From Coptis chinensis (lineage: Eukaryota; Streptophyta; Magnoliopsida; Ranunculales; Ranunculaceae): a stretch of 64,000 bases of DNA. A model generated the notes under the pieces. That model saw only the letters and a program-made list of their open reading frames with translations, made no database searches and was not told the DNA's origin. This document shows, piece by piece, positions 1-11,973 of this stretch (the first letter of the stretch is position 1; the number at the start of each line of letters is the position of its first letter). The stretch is from the NCBI GenBank assembly GCA_015680905.1, contig JADFTS010000077.1, positions 1 through 64,000 of the forward strand, in the 5' to 3' direction. A program made the position numbers and the translations under genes.

Positions 1-1521
1 ACATGAAGTCTTTCTTCATTTTATCGCGGAGTGTGAAAAGTTAGGCAGTCGATAAGATATTGTCGTAATCTGGCTTCGGAAAATCGGGATCTGTGGTACG
101 TTTTGGAACCATAGTTTCACATAGTTAGGATCAAATTCAAACTCTTTACAATCCATGAAAAAAGTGAGTTTTCTGAATCTTCTTTCCAACCCAATTGGCC
201 TCAGTCACATTTCGAGTCCCGTAGGATGTTATGATGTGCAAGTTTAGTTAACAGAAAATAGTCGTCAGAAATCAGTTTCTGCACACTGTGCTCGAGTACA
301 GTTTTCATATAGTTAGAGGAGAGTTAGAATTTTGTAAAACATAAAAGAACAAGTCCTGAGAGTCTTCTTTTCAACGGAAAAAAAAAAGTATTGTAACGTT
401 TGGACACATGTGGAAAAGAGTTGTAGTCCACGGAAGATAGCGTCGGAAATTCCTAGTCATAAAATTAAGATTTTTACCAAGTTTGAACTATTTTTTATTC
501 CTAGATAGAATGACATTGGGACTTCGAAGTTACACATGAAAAGTAAATATACCTATCATAGTTTTCAAATAATCAAGTGGTGCATGATTTGGATGACTGA
601 GGAAAAGTTATTGTTTTGGCAAGTTAGCTAGATAACCTACCATGTTTTCTTTTAGGTGAGCTCTAATTAACTTTTCTTTTGTAATGAGATAAATGATTGT
701 GCCGACATAAGGGTGTCTTGATTGTTTAATTTCACATTTGAATTATATTCCAAATATGTGTTTGTTGCATATACACTAAATATTAGTATAGAGGTATGTT
801 ATAACACATGACATGTTACATTAAAGTTTGAGTTTAGTATATATATATATTATCGAGAAATAAAAAAGGAAAATGAAGTGCAACCTATGGCATGAATTGA
901 TTGTTCGCTTTATTTCTTTTAAATTGACTTACACGTTTCCAGAATGTGGTGGTATTTTGGAATTGGAATGTCATATAATTGTTTACTTCTATCTTTATGG
1001 ATATATTTATGATTGCATATATTGTAGCGCTTTGGACACCTATGGAAAGAGTTGTAGTCTCCAAGATGGCGCCACACAGAATTCTAGTTTGTTGAAAATT
1101 AGGATTTTTACCAAGTTTGAACTATTTTTACTCCTAGATAGAATGACATTGGGACTTCGAAGTTACACACATGAAAAAGTAAATATACCTATCATAGTTT
1201 TCAAATAATCAAGTGGTGCATGATTTGGATAGTGGAGGAAAGGTGATCGGGTTTGGCAAGTTAGCTAGATAACCTACCATGTTTTTTTTCTTTTTAGGTG
1301 AGCTTTAATTAACTTTTTCTTTTGTAATGAGATAAATGATTGTCTTCACATATGGGTGTCTTGATTGTTTAATTTCACATTTGAATTATATTCCAAATAC
1401 AGGTTTGTTGCATATACACTAAATATTAGTATAGAGGTATGTTATAACACATGATAAGTTACATTAAAGTTTGAGTTTAGTATATATATATATATATTAT
1501 TGAGAAATAAAAAGGGAAAAT
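1..1521. repeat. Left copy of segmental duplication, part 1
   Basis: Base 1 aligns with 57,752 and the match continues to 59,264 of the right copy, in the same orientation. The sequence is part of a very long LTR-like repeat. Compared with the right copy it carries many 1-3 base gains and losses, and the open reading frame at 873-1,208 is produced by such indels. The duplication is interrupted at 1,521 by an inserted retrotransposon and resumes at 11,814. Its left limit lies outside the window. Confidence 0.9.
392..1022. repeat. Tandem duplication unit A inside the long LTR (left copy)
   Basis: The unit starts at TGTAACGTTTGG and ends where the second unit starts with TGTAGCG at 1,023. The second unit runs to 1,521 and resumes at 11,814-11,973 beyond the inserted element. 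The matching pair in the right copy is 58,142-58,780 and 58,781-59,419, exactly 639 bp each. The duplication is therefore older than the segmental duplication. Confidence 0.8.
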
Positions 1522-3024
1522 TGATAAGAGCCCAAAATTGTAGTTTTAACCCCTTAATAATCATACTTTTAGACCCGATTATGTGAATAATAAGTAAGAA
1601 TTAATACCGACACGTTGTTTTTATGCATTTCGGGGCTTCAAAGTACATTATGTGCATAAATGTGCCACTTTAGCGAGATAAAGGAGCAATGGTTGGTTGC
1701 TAAGGAGTTCTGTGATTAAAGGCCAAGATTCAAGAAGACAAAGCCTTTCTAAAGCCCGATCAAAGCTGAAAAGTCAAAGTCAACGCGGGTGAAACAAAGA
1801 CACAAAGTCACAGAACTTCCAGCGCCTTTGGACTCCGACCACTCGAATTGGGCCTACCTTATGTCAAAACGACCGGCTCGAAAGAGCTTTTCAATGGACC
1901 AAGCCTTGACCCAATCAGAGGAGCAAAAGTGGACGAAACATCTGTCGAAGCCAACTGCAGTTGAAGAGCTCATTTTAGACTAAAGAAATTGGGTTTTGGG
2001 CAGATTTTTCGCCCAAAACATGGCTCCAAGCCCATGCACGATTTTTGATCTGAAAGTATAAAACAAAAGCTTAGCTCTTTGTTTAGGGTAGATAGTTAGA
2101 CCTAGATTAGAATTAGATTAGTTAGCCTCCATTAAACCTTAGTTCTAGATCTAGTTTTAGATTAAAGTAATTAGTTTTTTATTCTTGTTTTAAATTTAGT
2201 ATTAAATGATTGTTCTCCCTTGAATTAGATAATAAAATAGTTGTTCTTGATTCAATTTCGATTTGTCAATTACAATTCTTAGATCTAATTTCATTATTTA
2301 CTTGTTATTCAATGCTTAGTTATTAATTAGATTTTGTTATTGTTTAATTTTAGATTAGTTAAATTTCATAAAGTTAGAATCTTTTATATTATGTTTAGTT
2401 TAGATTCAATGGGAAATGTTAGTTTGATGAATCAAGGCTAAAACCTCTATTGGGGGGTTGATGAAGCCTTGATGAAAACTTAGTTGTTAGTGTAGAATTG
2501 TTTGTAGATTCTATTCCACTCTAGAAGGTCGCGGTTTCGGGCCATGAGAATGGGTGGACGACCTCACATGCTAGTTAGTATTTGCAGAAATGCCATGAAC
2601 ACTAGGGATTAGAACTCAAATTCTTGCCGTGAAGAACGTGGGAATCGAGATACAACAATCTATGCTAGGTTATTAAGTTGGATTGAGGTGGATTCAATTC
2701 CCTCTAATCCTTTATCTAGATTCGAAAAACAATCATATTTCCCTAGCATTCGTGAGTTTAAATTCAACATATTGTTTTTTCATACCACGCCTTGTTAGTA
2801 TAATTCCCCCCACAAGCTCTCATTAGACTTAAGATCGATTAGTTAACTATGAAATCATTCCATGCTAGAGAACTAGGAGGAACTAACTTCCTACTCCACT
2901 CTATTTCGATAGATTTGAGAGTATAGAAAACTTTGATAGCTTTTCCGTAATTTAGTTTTAGTTTACTCAAGGTTTGAGTTCTTCGCTCATTTCGTAGGTA
3001 AAACAACTCTTTTATGGGTTATCA
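1522..3024 (+). repeat. 5' LTR of the Athila-like element
   Basis: It is a direct repeat of 10,310-11,813 with TG...CA ends and short terminal inverted repeats (TGATAA / TTATCA). A TATA-like TATAAAAC sits at 2,057-2,064, the likely LTR promoter, and the same site is found in the other LTR copies. The two LTRs differ largely by short indels. Confidence 0.9.
2057..2064 (+). promoter_or_regulatory. LTR TATA box
   Basis: TATAAAAC occurs about 535 bp into the LTR and is conserved at the equivalent place in the 3' LTR (10,849) and in the nested solo LTR (6,068). It is the only TATA-like site shared by all three, so I infer it drives transcription of the element. Confidence 0.5.
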
Positions 3025-3026
3025 AA

Positions 3027-3040
3027 TGGCGCCGCCATCT
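3027..3040 (+). other. Primer-binding site
   Basis: TGGCGCCGCCATC begins two bases after the LTR. It fits a tRNA 3' end reading CGGCGCCA, the type used by Athila elements. A longer version (TGGCGCCGCTTGCC) follows the related LTR at 53,059; relative to that, three to four bases appear missing here. Confidence 0.7.
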
Positions 3041-5522
3041 TAGTTGCACTTTAGCATTGTTTTCATAGTAGGGCCAGTCATTTTAAGTCCCATTAAACCC
3101 ACCCACCCTTGTTTGATTCATACTGGTCATGGTCCATTCCGCCGCTGAAAAATTGCGGGTCGAATAACACGCGCCACTACGCTCTCCTCTTGAGCCGACC
3201 CTAAGTTATTAAAACATAAAACACCTAATTCCTTTACCGAAAGCACGACCCGCTAAGTTACTGGAATTTCAACTTACATGATACGACCACGCCTTCTAAG
3301 GGATGACCAGCATTCTAAGCAAAATTTTCCGGATTTCTCTGTGTTTGTTTTAACTTCGGGATTTTTAAGTTTTTCATTGTTCTAACTTGTTATTTACACC
3401 GAACACGCCGTAAACAAGAAGCTATTCATGTTTTAAGCAGACGCAATGTGGTAATCCTTTCTTCCATACCTCGCGATCTCGAGCTAGAGGTTTATACTAG
3501 TATATCGTGATTGTTTGGAGTGTTGTCGTGTTTAGTTAAGTTTGGTCTTAGCCTTGCATGAGATTAAGGTCCGGGTCGAACAAAAACACCTAACGTGAAT
3601 TACACGGCAAACTAAACAAGCAAGCTTTATCTAGTATACCAATCACTACACCTCTAGCTACTATTCTACACACCACACGACATAATGGCTGAAGAAGAGA
3701 GACTCTCTCGGAGGCTTTTACAAAGCCTCGCGATAGCCCTAAATCTTGCATCGCTCTAGCGGATCTAAAGGGGATTTTTGAATCCCCAAAACATATTTAA
3801 TTTGTTATCCGCTTTTCATGGTTTAGACCATGAAAACCTTATCGGCTGACACGTAGGATTGAACAAGTCCCACAACATTCCACCATCCCTACGGTTGGTG
3901 CGAACAAATTAAACCGGAGGGTATTCCCTTTCACCTTAGCCGATAAAGGCTGCCTTGGTTAACTACCCAAGCTTAAATTACGTGGACTCGTGGGCTAAAC
4001 TTGTTGACTGTTTATGGAACATTTTTACCCACCCCAAAGCCGGGATGTAGATGCTTTCCAAGATTCATTTCTTTTCGACAAAATCCTCATGAATCATTTT
4101 CGAGGCTTGGAATCGCTGATTTACCGATCTCCTTATAGAGTGTCCACACCATCACCTAAGCAAAAAGACATGTTAGTTCGTGGCCTTTTTCAAAGGACTT
4201 CTACACCAATTATAAAGAAGTCCTTGACATAATGAATGGGGGTAGTTTCTTAAGTAAAGGAGTCTCGAGGAGGCTTATAAATTTTGGAAGATCGGACTAA
4301 AGCGTAATAATAATCAGTAGTGACGATTACTCATTTCCGGGCTAGTTCTTCTTCAACAATTAAGGCTACCAAGATGTTTGAGGTTAAATCAGATCCCCGA
4401 GCTTAAAACTCTAATTGAATCCTCACAAAAAGGTAGAGGCCATTTCTCACAACAACAAAAACCTATCCCGTCATGAATGTAAATTCAAATCCATGTAGTT
4501 TCACGTTGAGTCCCGAGCATCCCGACTCCCAATCGTCTTTATAGCCTATGAACATTCTTGTTCCATTAATAGTGAACCTAACTCCTTCGAGACAAAATAC
4601 CAACTTCGGTTGGAGAAATAACCAACAAGTCACACCTCCGTGGTACAATAATCAATATGTTAGGCCAACGACTGTTATAACCAAGCTCCACCACAACAAG
4701 GACAAGAGAGGGGTAATTATAATAATTATAACAACCAAGCACAACCTCGACAAGGTCAAGCACAAAGCGTCAATGTAGTTATAATAATTATAATGCTAAT
4801 AGAGGTATCGTTCGGTAAATAATAACTATCACAATCAGCCCATAAATAATCAACGAGATAGTTCTACCACACCACCGTGACTACTACACCCACACAACCG
4901 GATCGCCTTGACACCTTCATACGTGTAGCCAACAACTTTTCCAAACCATGGCTCAATCTAACCAACATTCTACAATCCGCTAACAATTTAAACCAACTAA
5001 ATTAGCCCAAGAGCTCCAACCAAAAGCGGTTTCGGGCAAAGAATACCCAACCCAGAGCGGCAAACACACGGCGCTTTGAGATAAACGGTAATACTAGTAA
5101 TGGAAACTACAACCGTAGGTGAGCTAAATGCCATCACCACTCCCCCGCTCGAAGAGCGGTTGATAACAAAGTAACTATGCCTATAGTTACCCCATCAAGA
5201 CTCCTACACCGGATATCGAACTAGATACCTAAATAGAAACTGGAAGAACCTACCACCGTAGGGAGGTACCGCTTAAACCACAACCTAAGAAACAGAAAGC
5301 CAAGGTTACACATCAAGTCGAGCCATACGCTAAATATAGAAATAAACCACCGTTCCCCAAAAATTAGCCATGCAATCCGTGGATACTGAACTTTGAGAGA
5401 TTAGGCGTTTTTTCAAAAAATCAAACGATAAACCTTCCTTTTCTCGGTTATATAAAAGCTACCTAACCATGCTAAGTTTCTTAAGGAGTTGTGCATTACT
5501 AGGCGTAAGACCAACATACCAA
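3041..5522 (+). pseudogene. Degenerate gag region of the Athila-like element
   Basis: This stretch lies between the primer site and a nested LTR. No frame stays open beyond about 70 codons, but fragments of Gag-like character can be read, for example a FYPPQS segment near 4,017 and an NFGWRNNQQ...PPWYNNQ segment at 4,600-4,660, typical of the Asn/Gln-rich end of Athila Gag. The breaks are mostly single-base indels, with neighbouring codons still reading plausibly in alternating frames. That suggests either recent decay or consensus error. The exact start and end of gag cannot be set. Confidence 0.5.
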
Positions 5523-5527
5523 AGACG

Positions 5528-6557
5528 TGATAAGAGCCCAAACCGTAGTTTTAACCCCTTAGCAATCATACTTTTAGACCAATTATGTGAGTAATAAGTA
5601 AAAGAGTTATAATTCGATTATGTGTTTTACGCTGCTTTAGGCTTCAAAGTCAATTATGTGCGTAAATATGCCACTTTGATGAGATAAAGGAGCAATGGTT
5701 GGTTGCTAAGAAGTTTCGTGATAAAGGCCAAAATTCAAGGAGATAAAGCCTTTTTGTAAAGCCCATCAAAAGCTGAAAAGTCAAAGTCAACGCGGTAAAA
5801 ACAAAGACACAAAGTCAAGAGAACTTCGGGCGCCGTATCTTTGGACTCGCACTGAATTGGGAGTACCTTATGTCAAAATGACCGGTTCGAAAGAGCTTTC
5901 TAATGGTCCAAGCCTTGGCCCAATCAGAGGAGCATAAGTGGACGAAAAGTCCATTGAAGCCAACTGCAGTTGAAGAGGCCTTTTTGATTTCGAAGAATTG
6001 GGTTTTGGGCCCGATTCTCCGCCCAAAACATGGCTCCAAGCCCATGCACGATTTTTGGATCTGAAAGTATAAAACCAAAGTTTAACTCTTTTTGTTAAGG
6101 GTAGATAGTTAGGTTAGAAAATAAATTAGGTTAGGTAGCAAATGGAATTAGGTTAGGTTAGAAAGTAGCCATTAGAGAATAGTTTTTAGATCTAGATCTA
6201 GTAGTTTTAGATTCAATTAGTTATTTGAGAATCATATTTTAGTTTTATAATAAAGTATTAGTTCTTCATTTTCAATTTATATTATTGCTTAAATTTTATT
6301 TAGATTTAGTTGTCTTAAATTTATAATTAGTTTTAGTTTAAACACCAAACACATCACTCTCAATCGTTCCTTTGTGTTTGATAAATTGCATTCGGTTAAG
6401 TCTTGTTGGTTTAAGAGTGGAACTAATCCTTACTCATTATATTGCATGATTATGTTTTGAGAGTAAGAAGAATTGATTTAAACGTGAAGAACGGTAGATT
6501 ACGATAGTGTTCTTGTAGCATTAATATTTAGGATTCAACCGTTTTTACGGGTTATCA
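5528..6557 (+). repeat. Nested solo LTR (related Athila family)
   Basis: It starts TGATAAGAGCCC, ends GGGTTATCA, and is flanked by a perfect 5-bp duplication AGACG (5,523-5,527 and 6,558-6,562). It is 1,030 bp long and similar to, but shorter than, the LTRs of the host element, so it is a sister subfamily. A TATA-like TATAAAAC is at 6,068-6,075. No internal region or second LTR is present, which indicates recombination between the two LTRs of a former insertion. Confidence 0.9.
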
Positions 6558-6562
6558 AGACG

Positions 6563-7020
6563 TCTTTCTAACTGAACGCTTCCAATTTATCCCAAAATAA
6601 CGAAATTGTTAAGTATAAAGACCTTGGTCGCCCCATCTTACAATGCACCATAGGAGATTCTCACACGACGATCACCGCTTACTAGACACGGGGGCTAGTG
6701 TTAACTTACTCCCATTTTATTTGTATAAAACAAATAGGGTCAGAGGAGATGCAACCTACTAAAATGATGTTGCAATTAGTCTGATCGGTCTATTAAGTAT
6801 CCTAAGGGGTGTGGTTGAAAACGCGTGCTGGTTAAAGTCCAAAATTTTACTACCCGCCCGACTTCGTTATCCTCAACACGTAAGTCACTAACGACTGTAC
6901 CTATCATTTTTAGGACGCCCCTTCTTAGCTATTGCCAACGCGCTTTATAAACTGCCGCTGATGGTTCGATGTCCTTGTCCTTTGGCCATCTTTCTGTTGA
7001 GGTAAATGTTTTCAAAACGA
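6563..7020 (+). pseudogene. Retroviral-type aspartic protease remnant
   Basis: From 6,682 the sequence reads LDTGASVNLLPFYLYK, the active-site region of a Ty3/gypsy protease with its catalytic Asp (codon 6,685-6,687). Downstream, the segments SIKYPKG, LLSYCQRAL and MSLSFGHLSVEVNVFK follow in changing frames, in the order expected for an Athila protease. Frames are broken about every 20-60 bases, mostly by gained or lost single bases in short runs. In the intact element this would be part of the Gag-Pol polyprotein and would process it in the virus-like particle. No reverse transcriptase follows. Confidence 0.75.
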
Positions 7021-7950
7021 GGTAACGGGTATCCCGATTCATCTACAAATGGAGAGGTTAGCATGATCGGTGAGCTTAGCTCAAGATTACTTCAAAACAT
7101 GTTGGGGAGAAACAGATTAACAAATTCCTTTCCTTCGTAATTAGGCTTTAACAATGACTCCCTCGGTAGTAGGATAAATCGAAGAAGAATTCTCAAAATT
7201 CTTTTTGTAGACTTCTTTACCGCCATTGAGTCCCCCTTGCCAACAAACCATTCATCCCTTGATGCTATGAAGATGAAGATGAATTTTTTCAATCTCTATC
7301 CCGGTGATCCTTTTGACCCACCTATTGAGGAATGTCTTGCATATATCAAGACTTCGATGATATGGACTTGAGAGCTCTAGCTGAGAATCATTCACCTTCC
7401 ATCACCAATATTCCCCACCCTCCACCTTTTCAAAGGAACCTCGAAGTTTGCTTTTCGATCCTTTAGTTTCTCCGGTGCTTCATGATTTTTTAAATCCTCC
7501 CTAGCAAGCAAATATTTCAGAAGGACAAACCATTTGACACCTTCATTTTCAGAATTGAGACGCCCCTACATACACCATGAATGAAGTTTGTGCTAAACCC
7601 ACATCCTCATTTTTTCCATGCTTTCCTTCTACAACTTATCCATATCCACTTATATCTTCCCAACCATTCACTTTTCCACACTTATTCACTAGGACACCCC
7701 TCTCGTTCAAAAGATGAAACAAAAGGTGCATGCTCGGTTATGTTATAGTTATCATCCGACTTTTTTCATTCCACTAGGGCTGGTCAGAGGGAAATCTTGG
7801 TGCTTGATTTTGTTTGGATATGTTTGCTATGATATTTATTTATGGAATGATCCACAACTATTTAGGTTGTTGATATATGATAAACCTGCATGTTCATACA
7901 CATATGTTTTAGATAAAGTCTCGAAAGTATCCGACTATAAATAATTCTTC
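7021..7950 (+). pseudogene. Degenerate coding remnant downstream of protease
   Basis: Pieces such as FNLYPGDPFDPPIEECLAYI (about 7,290-7,350) and an acidic stretch with DMDLRALAENHSPS resemble the linker after an Athila protease. I find none of the RT, RNase H or integrase signatures that should follow. The open frame at 7,714-7,944 (76 codons) has no recognisable domain. The element therefore appears to have lost most of pol before it inserted, or to belong to a pol-less lineage. Confidence 0.4.
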
Positions 7951-8787
7951 AATTTTTGTGTTTGGTGCACTTCCTTTCACCTCCATATATTGGTGAGTGC
8001 ACCATTCAGGTAACCGCCCTCCCACATGGAGTGTGGCTGTAAGTACCGGATCCTAAGTCCACGTTTCACATAATTCACGTTTTCCACTCTTTGCATGTTT
8101 TCTCCGGTTTTTGAGTCATGTTTCTCTATGGTGTGAATTATGTCTTTTCTTGCTTGTTTTGTTTTCATTTCATATTAAACCTAATTCATAAAAAAGTAAA
8201 AAAGTTTAAAGCTATAAAAATAGTAATCTAGCAAGTCTAGGAATCGACTTTTAAAAGACTCCAAGTTTTCGTGACAATACCAACTTTAAGAGTATAGGCC
8301 AAACAAAATTTTCAAACTTAAAAAGAGTTTTCCAATTTTGTTTGGGGGTGGCGATTTTGGTATTCATTTCAAATCATGTTGCCACCTAAGCTTGTCATGT
8401 TTACTCGGTAGAGTTTGTGTTAGTTAATGCACCGGTTTAATTGTGCTTCATATTATCATATCATCTTTACAATATTTTACATTGCACAGTACCGCCAATT
8501 TTTGCCATGTTTCTATGGTAAATTCTTTTCCTTATCTCTTTACACTTTGAGGACAAAAGCGTTGGATTGTTTGGGGGTGGGATATAAACATTTGCAAAAA
8601 TTAGACACTTTTAGGATGTAAATTACGCGACTTTTATTTATAAAATGTTAAAAATTATAAAAATTAGTTAGTTACATAATTTAATTGTGCTATTGAATTG
8701 AATTTTCATGAACCCCTTCTCCCAAATTGTTTGGGTGGTATAGAAACACGATGTAAATGTTAAGCACGTATTATTTGTCTTAAAAAG

Positions 8788-8818
<31 letters not shown>

Positions 8819-10296
8819 TAAAAAGTTTATGCTATAATGCTTTTAGGAATAATGGTATTGTTTCTCTATGCTCTTAATAATCTAGAAGTCTCAATGTAGT
8901 TTTTGCATTAGAATAGTTTTTAGAAACTTAGGTTAATATGTAGGTAATAATCTTTGCATCTATCTATAAATATATTACATGAGTATCTATGATTGTTGCG
9001 ATGAAGTTTCTCAAAATCTAGGCTGAGTACTTATTCTACAAATCCCTTGAGAATATAGCCTAAAGCCTTATATGAGTGAAACATTTGAGAAATGACATAG
9101 GGAGAAGTAAAATCCGATAAAGAAATCACACGCCCACTTGCTTGATCACTAAAACCATATCCTAAGAATTTAGGCCCCTCTTTGGATCGATATAGCCAGA
9201 AATTCAAACTCTATGAATTATTTCCGCTAATTAGCCCCTCCTCGAGCCTTTCTTTTTTAGCCTTTCATAAAACCGCAGAACTGTTACTCCCCTGTTAAAA
9301 AAAAAACAAAACAAAATAAAAAAAAAAAAAAACAATCAAACTACCCAATTTAGAATAAGTCCGAGAATAGAATGAGGAAGAAAGAATAAAAAAAAAACCT
9401 GTGTAAACAAAAATTAGTTAGTTGCTTCCAGAAAATAAATAAAAAGAAGTTTCCATCCAAAGAAAAGAAAAATAAAAAATAGAAATAAAATAAAAACTCT
9501 AAAAAAAAGAAGAATAAAAGGAGACAAAAGCCAAAAAAAAAAAAATATGGCTAAGGATGGAAACAAAGTGTAGAAGCAAAAAGTAAATAACAAGGTTTTT
9601 CTAGTTACATAATATGAAGACTCTATTATCTCGGACTTGTCCTTTTTGAATATCCATTTCCTTCCTTCTTAAACCATCTCCTAATCCCTCTAAACACCTA
9701 ATAAAGACCTCTAGCTCAATTAGGAATAGGTTAGTGTGATAGTAAGTGGCAGATGTGTTGATCGAACTCGGCTTCCTTTGTGTGTCATTGAGATTGTAAG
9801 GTAAAGTGTGTGTGTGCAAGACCGGAGTAAAAAAACTTGAGTGGAAAAATCAGAGTGTTGTATGTTGACTATTATTGTGAGAACCTACTTAAGATCTTAT
9901 TCGAAGTTTTAAACTAACCTCCTAAGAATTTCATAGTATTACTCATTGTATATATATTTGTATCATAGATGATTGATTATTATGCATATATTAGCTTAGG
10001 TTTTTGACTTGGTTATTCTTATTCATTTGCTAGTGAGATGTATAGATAGTTGAGACATGAATGAGGAAACAATAGTTTTATTTTTTAGTCGTTGTAGTAT
10101 AGATGAAGTTTGTGAGTACCTTCACTAGAAAACTCTCACGAGGCTATAACTCGTCCACTAGGGAATTCCTAGTGGTTTAAGGCCTTATTGCATATGGTAA
10201 ATGCAATCGCACTCAGCGAAACGAGAGTAGTTAGAACTCCATTTTTGGTCACTTATTCTAATTTCTCATATTTGCTTGAGGATAAGCAAAATGCTG
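7951..10296 (+). other. Non-coding 3' region of the Athila-like element
   Basis: No convincing gene. It contains purine-tract-like TTTGGGGGTGG copies near 8,341 and 8,570 besides the true one, an A-rich tract at about 9,290-9,560, and a stretch (about 9,380-10,250) that matches, on the opposite strand, the 3' regions of the elements at 37,651-39,300 and 44,126-45,790. This shared 3' region ties the three elements to one family. Confidence 0.7.
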
Positions 10297-10309
10297 TTTG
10301 GGGGTGGTT
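10297..10309 (+). other. Polypurine tract
   Basis: TTTGGGGGTGGTT lies immediately before the 3' LTR, where the plus-strand primer of an LTR retrotransposon belongs. Confidence 0.8.
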
Positions 10310-11813
10310 TGATAAGAGCCCAAAACTGTAGTTTTAACCCCTTAATAATCATACTTTTAGACCAATTATGTGAATAATAAGTAAGAATTAGTACTGATTA
10401 CGTGTTTTTATACATTTCAGGCTTCAAAGTCCATTATATGCAGAAATGTGCCACTTTAGCAAGATAAAGGAGCAATGGTTGGTTGCTAAGGAGTTCTGTG
10501 ATTAAAGGCCAAGATTCAAGAAGACAAAGCCTTTCTAAAGCCGGATCAAAGTTGAAAAAGTCAAAGTCAACGCGCTGAAACAAAGACACAAAGTCGTGAG
10601 AACTTCCGAAGGCCGTATCTTTGGACTCAGACCTCGGAATTGGGCCTACCTTATGTCAAAACGACCGACTCGGAAAGTGCTTTCCAATGGACCAAGCCTT
10701 GACCCAATCAGAGGAGCAAAAGTGGACGAAACATCTGTCGAAGCCAACTGCAGTTGAAGAGCTCATTTTAGACTAAAGAAATGGGTTTGGGCCCGATTTT
10801 TCGCCCAAAACATGGCTCCAAGCCCATGCACGATTTTTGATCTGAAAGTATAAAAACAAAAGTTTAGCTCTTTGTTTAGGGTAGATAGTTAGACCTAGAT
10901 TAGAATTAGATTAGTTAGCCTCCATTAAACCTTAGTTTCTAGATCTAGTTTTAGATTAAAAGTAATTAGTTTTTATTCTTGTTTTAAATTTAGTATTAAA
11001 TAATTGTTCTCCCTTGAATTAGATAATAAAATAGTTGTTCTTGATTCAATTTCGATTTGTCAATTACAATTCTTAGATCTAATTTCATTATTTACTTGTT
11101 ATTCAATGCTTAGTTATTAATTAGATTTTGTTATTGTTTAATTTAGATTAGTTAAATTTCATAAAGTTAGAATCTTTATATTATGTTTAGTTTAGATTCA
11201 ATGGGAAATGTTAGTTTGATGAATCAAGGCTAAAACCTCCATTAGGGGGGTTGATGAAGCCTTGAGGAAAACTTAGTTGTTAGTGTAGAATTGTTTGTAG
11301 ATTCTATTCCACTCTAGAAGGTCGTGTTTCGCCATGAGAATGGGTGAACGACCTCACATGCTAGTTAGTATTTGGTAGAAATGCCATGAACACTAGGGAT
11401 TAGAACTCAAAATTCTTGCCGTAAGAACGTAGGAATCGAGATACAACAATCTATGCTAGGTTATTAAGTTGGATTCGAGGTGGATTCAATTCCCCTCTAA
11501 TCCTTTATCTAGATTCAAAACAATCATATTTCCCTAGCATTAAGTAGTTTAAATTCAACATATTGTTTTCATACCGCCTTGTTAGTATAATTCCCCCCAC
11601 AAGCTCTCATTAGACTTAAGACCGATTAGTTAACTATGAAATCATTCCATGCTAGAGAACTAGGAGTGGAACGAACTTCCTACTCCACTCTATTTCGATA
11701 GATTTGAGAGTATAGAAAACTTTGATAGCTTTCCATAATTTAGTTTTAGTTTACTTTATGTTTTGAGTTCTTCGTTCATTTCGTAGGTAAACAACTCTTT
11801 TTATGGGTTATCA
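10310..11813 (+). repeat. 3' LTR of the Athila-like element
   Basis: It is a direct repeat of the 5' LTR, starting TGATAAGAGCCC and ending GGGTTATCA, followed by the target duplication GAAAT. The TATA-like site is at 10,849-10,856. Confidence 0.9.
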
Positions 11814-11973
11814 GAAATGAAGTGTGCAACCTTATGGCATGAATTCTGATTGTTCGTCTTTATTTCTTTTAAATTGACTTACAAGTGTTTCAGAATGTGG
11901 TGGTATTTTGGAATTGGAATGTCATATCATTTTTTACTTCTATCTTTATGGATATATTTATGATTGCATATAT

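Larger units (their letters stand above)
1522..11813 (+). mobile_element. Athila-like Ty3/gypsy LTR retrotransposon, pol-deficient
   Basis: Two LTRs of 1,503 and 1,504 bp, starting TGATAAGAGCCC and ending GGGTTATCA, flank an internal region. The target duplication is GAAAT on the right (11,814-11,818) and GAAAAT on the left (1,516-1,521). The uninterrupted site is seen at 59,260-59,264. A primer-binding site follows the left LTR and a polypurine tract precedes the right one. Inside I can read a gag-like region and an aspartic protease (LDTGAS), but no reverse transcriptase, RNase H or integrase motif. The Athila assignment rests on LTR length, the TGGCGCCG primer site and reverse-strand similarity of its 3' region to the elements at 37,351 and 42,740, whose pol is Athila-like. 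It is probably non-autonomous. Another relative's solo LTR lies inside it at 5,528-6,557. Confidence 0.85.

Noticed and set aside
873-1208. 111-codon frame
   Set aside because: It lies inside the long LTR; the matching right-copy sequence is not open because of several indels, so it is an accident of the noisy left copy.
1789-1983. 64-codon frame in the LTR, and a similar one at 52,079-52,327
   Set aside because: Both lie upstream of the TATA box in LTRs; the equivalent frames in sister LTRs are closed.
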